Shown: piece by piece, positions 60,632 through 64,000 of the stretch
How the letters are laid out: each line of letters starts with the position of its first letter
How positions within the stretch are numbered: position 1 is the first letter of the stretch
NCBI RefSeq assembly: GCF_007988825.1
Contig: NZ_BJUW01000002.1
Location: forward strand, 1 to 64,000
Reading direction: 5' to 3'
Source: Microbacterium aerolatum
Lineage (GTDB): Bacteria > Actinomycetota > Actinomycetes > Actinomycetales > Microbacteriaceae
Length of the DNA stretch: 64,000 bases
The notes under the pieces: model-generated
Database searches by the model: none
What the model saw: only the letters and a program-made list of their open reading frames with translations
What the model was told of the DNA's origin: nothing
Made by a program: the position numbers and the translations under genes

Positions 60632-60940
60632 TTACAGCTTGATCTCGATGTTGACGTCAGCCGGGAGGTCGAGACGCATCAGCGAGTCGACGGCCTTGGG
60701 CGTCGGGTCGACGATGTCGATCAGACGCTTGTGGGTGCGCATCTCGAAGTGCTCGCGGCTGTCCTTGTACTTGTGGGGCGACCGGATGACGCACACGACG
60801 TTCTTCTCGGTCGGAAGCGGCACGGGGCCGACGACAGTCGCGCCCGCACGGGTCACGGTGTCGACGATCTTGCGCGCCGACGTGTCGATGACCTCGTGGT
60901 CATACGACTTCAGGCGAATGCGGATCTTCTGTCCCGCCAT
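60632..60940 (-). CDS. rpsJ: 30S ribosomal protein S10 (NusE)
   Basis: 102 residues. S10 is part of the head and is also NusE, the partner of NusG/NusB in antitermination. [76 protein letters not shown]. First gene of the S10 operon, after a ~230-base leader. The ATG at 60940 fits the family start; an open frame extends upstream without homology. Confidence 0.97.
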   Translation of the reverse strand: MAGQKIRIRLKSYDHEVIDTSARKIVDTVTRAGATVVGPVPLPTEKNVVCVIRSPHKYKDSREHFEMRTHKRLIDIVDPTPKAVDSLMRLDLPADVNIEIKL

Positions 60941-61292
60941 TGTCTGCTCACTCTCTATAAAGCGTCTTACCATTCGAAGCCGGCGGCTCCGAGGCATTGG
61001 ACGCATTGCGCCACTGTTCTTCTATCAGCCCGCCGCGCACGACGAAACGTCGATGCGAACTGTCGGGGCTTGTTCTGCTACCCGCGGCCTAGATCACTGT
61101 GCTTGTCGCACCGTCTATGCACTGCCCTGGTAGTGATCCGGTGGACGCTCAGCGCACCGCCGGAATGTGGAACCTGTCTATTCTGCCATGCCGGATTTCA
61201 CTTACGCAAACCCGGGCGTGTCGCGCCGCGATCCCGCGCGAACACAGCGAAGGCGGCGCATCCCGAGATGCGCCGCCTGAGTGCCGAAACGA
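60941..61292 (-). promoter_or_regulatory. S10 operon promoter and long leader (no gene)
   Basis: No gene is visible here. On the minus strand TTGCGT (61209-61204) lies 18 bases before CAGAAT (61185-61180), a plausible promoter that would give a leader of about 230 bases. The leader contains GATCACT/AGTGATC arms (61092 and 61131 regions) and further GC-rich pairing. Long leaders before rpsJ can be targets of ribosomal protein feedback, but no known class is recognised. Confidence 0.4.
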
Positions 61293-61505
61293 CTACTCGT
61301 TTCCGATCGATTTGTCGGCCTCGTCGCGGATCTGATCGATCTTCTCGGAGGCTCCTGGTGCGATCTTCTTCGCGAAGTCCGCGACACCGTCGAGGACCTT
61401 GTCGCTGATGTCCTCGGCCTGCTCGCTCTTGACTGCCTCGGCGATCTTGTCCTTGTTCTGCTCGTACAGGTCCTTGCCCTTGTTCACCACGTCGTCGACA
61501 CCCAT
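61293..61505 (-). CDS. Small Rv0909/MT0933-family putative antitoxin
   Basis: 70 residues, mostly charged amphipathic helix: VDDVVNKGKDLYEQNKDKIAEAVKSEQAEDISDKVLDGVADFAKKIAPGASEKIDQIRDEADKSIG. This resembles the MT0933_antitox family (Rv0909-like), though its real function is uncertain and many members are orphans. GAAGGGA precedes the ATG at 61505. There is no toxin-like gene next to it. Confidence 0.65.
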   Translation of the reverse strand: MGVDDVVNKGKDLYEQNKDKIAEAVKSEQAEDISDKVLDGVADFAKKIAPGASEKIDQIRDEADKSIGNE

Positions 61506-61600
61506 GAGAATCCCTTCGAAGGCCGATGCCGGCGGGACTCCCCGCGGCCCTCTCATTGTGCATGCGGATGCCGCGCCATGGAAGAGGCCGGGGCATACGA

Positions 61601-61634
61601 CAGCGGGGCCGGGCCCGAAGGCCCGACCCCGCTG
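61601..61634 (-). terminator. Terminator after tuf
   Basis: CAGCGGGGCCGGGC (61601-61614) and GCCCGACCCCGCTG (61621-61634) pair with one mismatch over 14 bases around a 6-base loop, 14 bases after the tuf stop. Confidence 0.8.
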
Positions 61635-61648
61635 AGGAGTAAGAGAAC

Positions 61649-62839
61649 TTACTTGACGATCTTCGTGACCGTACCGGCGCCGACGGTGCGTCCACCCTCA
61701 CGGATGGCGAAGCCGAGGCCCTCCTCCATGGCGATCGGCTGGATCAGCTCGACCGACATGTCGGTGGTGTCGCCGGGCATGACCATCTCGGTGCCCTCGG
61801 GCAGCGAGATGACGCCGGTGACGTCGGTGGTGCGGAAGTAGAACTGCGGGCGGTAGTTCGTGTAGAACGGGTTGTGACGGCCACCCTCGTCCTTGGACAG
61901 GATGTACGCGGTGCCCTCGAAGTTCGTGTGCGGGGTAACCGAACCCGGCTTCACGACGACCTGGCCGCGCTCGACGTCCTCACGCTTGAGACCGCGAAGC
62001 AGCAGACCACAGTTCTCGCCGGCCCATGCCTCGTCGAGCTGCTTGTGGAACATCTCGATACCGGTGACCGTGGTCTTCTGCGTCGGGCGGATGCCGACGA
62101 TCTCGACCTCGGAGTTGATGGCGAGGGTGCCACGCTCGGCGCGGCCGGTGACGACCGTTCCACGACCGGTGATCGTGAAGACGTCCTCGATCGGCATGAG
62201 GAACGGCTTGTCGCGGTCACGCTCCGGGTCCGGAACGCTGTCGTCGACAGCCTGCATGAGCTCGAGGATCGCGTCGACCCACTTCTCTTCGCCCTCGAGC
62301 GCCTTCAGCGCCGAGACCTTGACGACAGGAGCGTCCTCGTCGAAGCCCTGGCCTGCGAGCAGCTCGCGGACCTCGAGCTCGACGAGCTCCAGGATCTCCT
62401 CGTCGTCGACCATGTCGGACTTGTTCAGCGCGACGAGCAGGTACGGAACGCCGACCTGCTTGGCGAGCAGAACGTGCTCACGGGTCTGAGCCATCGGGCC
62501 GTCGGTGGCGGCGACCACGAGGATGGCGCCGTCCATCTGAGCAGCACCGGTGATCATGTTCTTGACGTAGTCAGCGTGACCCGGGGCGTCAACGTGCGCG
62601 TAGTGGCGCTTGGGGGTCTCGTACTCGATGTGCGAGATGTTGATCGTGATACCACGCTGACGCTCTTCAGGAGCGGAGTCGATGGTCGCGAAGTCGCGCT
62701 GCACGTTGGTGTCAGACGGGTACTTGTCAGCGAGCACCTTGGAGATGGCTGCGGACAGCGTCGTCTTGCCGTGGTCAACGTGACCGATGGTTCCGATGTT
62801 GACGTGCGGCTTGGTCCGCTCGAACTTGGCCTTGGCCAC
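61649..62839 (-). CDS. tuf: Elongation factor Tu
   Basis: 396 residues. Delivers aminoacyl-tRNA to the A site. G1 [10 protein letters not shown]2 [14 protein letters not shown]3 [34 protein letters not shown]4 NKSDMVD, followed by the two beta-barrel domains with the tRNA and kirromycin-binding surface. GTG start at 62839 with GAGGAGG upstream. It follows fusA in the str cluster and is closed by a strong terminator. Confidence 0.98.
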   Translation of the reverse strand: MAKAKFERTKPHVNIGTIGHVDHGKTTLSAAISKVLADKYPSDTNVQRDFATIDSAPEERQRGITINISHIEYETPKRHYAHVDAPGHADYVKNMITGAAQMDGAILVVAATDGPMAQTREHVLLAKQVGVPYLLVALNKSDMVDDEEILELVELEVRELLAGQGFDEDAPVVKVSALKALEGEEKWVDAILELMQAVDDSVPDPERDRDKPFLMPIEDVFTITGRGTVVTGRAERGTLAINSEVEIVGIRPTQKTTVTGIEMFHKQLDEAWAGENCGLLLRGLKREDVERGQVVVKPGSVTPHTNFEGTAYILSKDEGGRHNPFYTNYRPQFYFRTTDVTGVISLPEGTEMVMPGDTTDMSVELIQPIAMEEGLGFAIREGGRTVGAGTVTKIVK

Positions 62840-63032
62840 TGGGTCCTCCTCAGGACGTTCGTGTAGAGATTGCCGGGCACTGGATTGTGACCGGTTCGCT
62901 ACGGGGTTTGATTCTCAGTTTAGTAGAGAGTGCTTTGTGAAGTTGTGTGTTGTCCGACCGGACGCCCCTGCCCTTCGTGCTTCGACAAGCTCAGCAGGCT
63001 CAGGGAGCGGGGCATCCGGCCGGGCTCAGGGC
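62840..63032 (-). promoter_or_regulatory. fusA-tuf spacer with candidate -10 and TTCGACAAGCTCAG repeat
   Basis: The 193-base gap contains a TAAACT box (62922-62917 on the minus strand) about 80 bases before tuf, with no clear -35, so tuf may have its own promoter. Nearer fusA, TTCGACAAGCTCAG (62981-62994) lies between imperfect CCCTG/CAGGG arms (62965-63005). This is a REP-like string common in many bacteria and may end the fusA transcript. Confidence 0.35.
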
Positions 63033-64000
63033 TTACTCGCCCTTGGTCTTCTGGATGATCTCGTCTGCGACGGCCTTGGGGACCTCGGAGTACGAGTCGA
63101 ACTCCATCGAGTACACCGCGCGACCAGAGGTCTTCGAGCGCAGGTCGCCGATGTAGCCGAACATCTCGGACAGCGGAACCGATGCCCGGACGATCTTGAT
63201 GCCGGTGGCATCCTCCATCGACTGGATCTGTCCACGACGCGAGTTCAGGTCGCCGATGACGTCGCCCATGTACTCCTCGGGCGTACGTACCTCGACAGCC
63301 ATCAGCGGCTCGAGCAGCACGGGGTTCGCGCGGCGCGCGGCCTCCTTGAAGCCCATGGATCCTGCGATCTTGAACGCCATCTCCGAGGAGTCGACGTCGT
63401 GCGCGGCACCGTCGACGATGGTCGCCTTGACGCCCACCATCGGGTAGCCGGCGAGCACGCCGACGTTCATCGCATCCTGGAAACCAGCATCGATGGAGCC
63501 GATGTACTCACGCGGGATACGACCACCGGTGACCGAGTTGACGAATTCGTACGTCTTGTCGGCCGTGACCTCGAGCGGCTCGATGTTGAACTGGATCTTC
63601 GCGAACTGTCCAGAACCACCGGTCTGCTTCTTGTGGGTGTAGTCGTGCTTCTCGACGGCCTTCTTGATCGTCTCGCGGTAGGCCACCTGGGGCTTTCCGA
63701 CGTTCGCCTCGACGCGGAATTCGCGCTTCATGCGGTCGACGAGGATGTCGAGGTGCAGCTCGCCCATGCCCTTGATGGTCGTCTGACCGGTCTCGGGGTT
63801 GAGCTCCGTGCGGAAGGTCGGGTCCTCCTCAGCGAGCTTCTGGATCGCGAGACCCAGCTTCTCCTGGTCGGCCTTGGTCTTCGGCTCGATGGCGACCTCG
63901 ATCACCGGCTCCGGGAACGTCATCGACTCGAGGACGACCGGGGCGGCCGGGTCGGCGAGGGTGTCACCGGTGGTGGTGTCCTTCAGTCCGATGACGGCGT
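63033..64000 (-). CDS. fusA: Elongation factor G, C-terminal part (runs off the window)
   Basis: About 322 codons of the EF-G C-terminus are visible; the gene continues beyond base 64000. Domain III has [29 protein letters not shown] and [21 protein letters not shown]; domain IV has [30 protein letters not shown]; domain V has [28 protein letters not shown]. Full sequence features of translocase EF-G, not of the tetracycline-protection or RF3 groups. Upstream residues ([17 protein letters not shown]) are in frame with the domain II end. Confidence 0.97.
   Translation of the reverse strand, partial: AVIGLKDTTTGDTLADPAAPVVLESMTFPEPVIEVAIEPKTKADQEKLGLAIQKLAEEDPTFRTELNPETGQTTIKGMGELHLDILVDRMKREFRVEANVGKPQVAYRETIKKAVEKHDYTHKKQTGGSGQFAKIQFNIEPLEVTADKTYEFVNSVTGGRIPREYIGSIDAGFQDAMNVGVLAGYPMVGVKATIVDGAAHDVDSSEMAFKIAGSMGFKEAARRANPVLLEPLMAVEVRTPEEYMGDVIGDLNSRRGQIQSMEDATGIKIVRASVPLSEMFGYIGDLRSKTSGRAVYSMEFDSYSEVPKAVADEIIQKTKGE

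Overview
The window is high-GC DNA of an actinobacterium, most likely Microbacteriaceae and close to Microbacterium. The signs are: the ribosomal operon order; a secE-nusG pair with a long acidic NusG N-terminus; murB beside two small MaoC dehydratase genes; a RamB-type regulator divergent from malate synthase; intrinsic hairpins without U-tracts; and frequent GGATGCC/GGCATCC strings. Assignment is from recognised families only; no search was run.

Layout. 1-3112 (minus): rplJ-type promoter and leader at the edge, then rplA, rplK, nusG, secE and tRNA-Trp. 3242-18846: a catabolic island. A plus operon (oiaC-, apnO-, SDR- and apnL-like) faces a minus operon (Zn-dehydrogenase, DUF2291, ribose-type ABC importer, DhaK-DhaL kinase, RpiB-like and TIM-like isomerases, DeoR regulator), with a second dehydrogenase divergent at the far end. 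By family these genes make a route from D-apionolactone/D-apionate through L-erythrulose to D-erythrose 4-phosphate. 18860-21053: poxB and a flavin-binding protein. 21143-25749: a tetronate-type acid-sugar unit (GntP permease, beta-hydroxyacid dehydrogenase, DUF1537 kinase, GntR) with a clear promoter-operator. 25888-31715: GABA catabolism (two semialdehyde dehydrogenases, gabT, PucR regulator). 31780-43049: mixed housekeeping (membrane protein, ramB/aceB, acyl-CoA dehydrogenase, aspC, VOC protein, murB, hadBA-like pair, TauE). 43127-64000 (minus): the translation supercluster from rplQ/rpoA back to fusA, interrupted by a DsbA-like gene and an AbiEi-like gene.

Less expected features. (1) A family of 67-bp imperfect palindromes, built as 25-bp arm, 17-bp loop, 25-bp arm, has five full copies and one deleted copy, all between 31.7 and 48.4 kb; pairs flank a membrane-protein gene and the AbiEi-like gene. 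(2) The apionate/erythrulose island appears to use an SDR where an ApsD-type apiose dehydrogenase would be expected, and its lactonase gene seems to start at ATC. (3) Several translation proteins (NusG, L15, S5, L17, L29) carry long low-complexity tails. (4) Strong hairpins cut the ribosomal supercluster into segments, and rpsN is absent from the spc segment.

How it works together. Plant-wall apiose (or its lactone/acid) and tetritols would enter through the ABC importer, converge on L-erythrulose, be phosphorylated and isomerised to erythrose 4-phosphate, and enter the pentose phosphate pathway. The neighbouring tetronate and GABA units extend a carbon-scavenging repertoire that fits a soil or plant-associated life.
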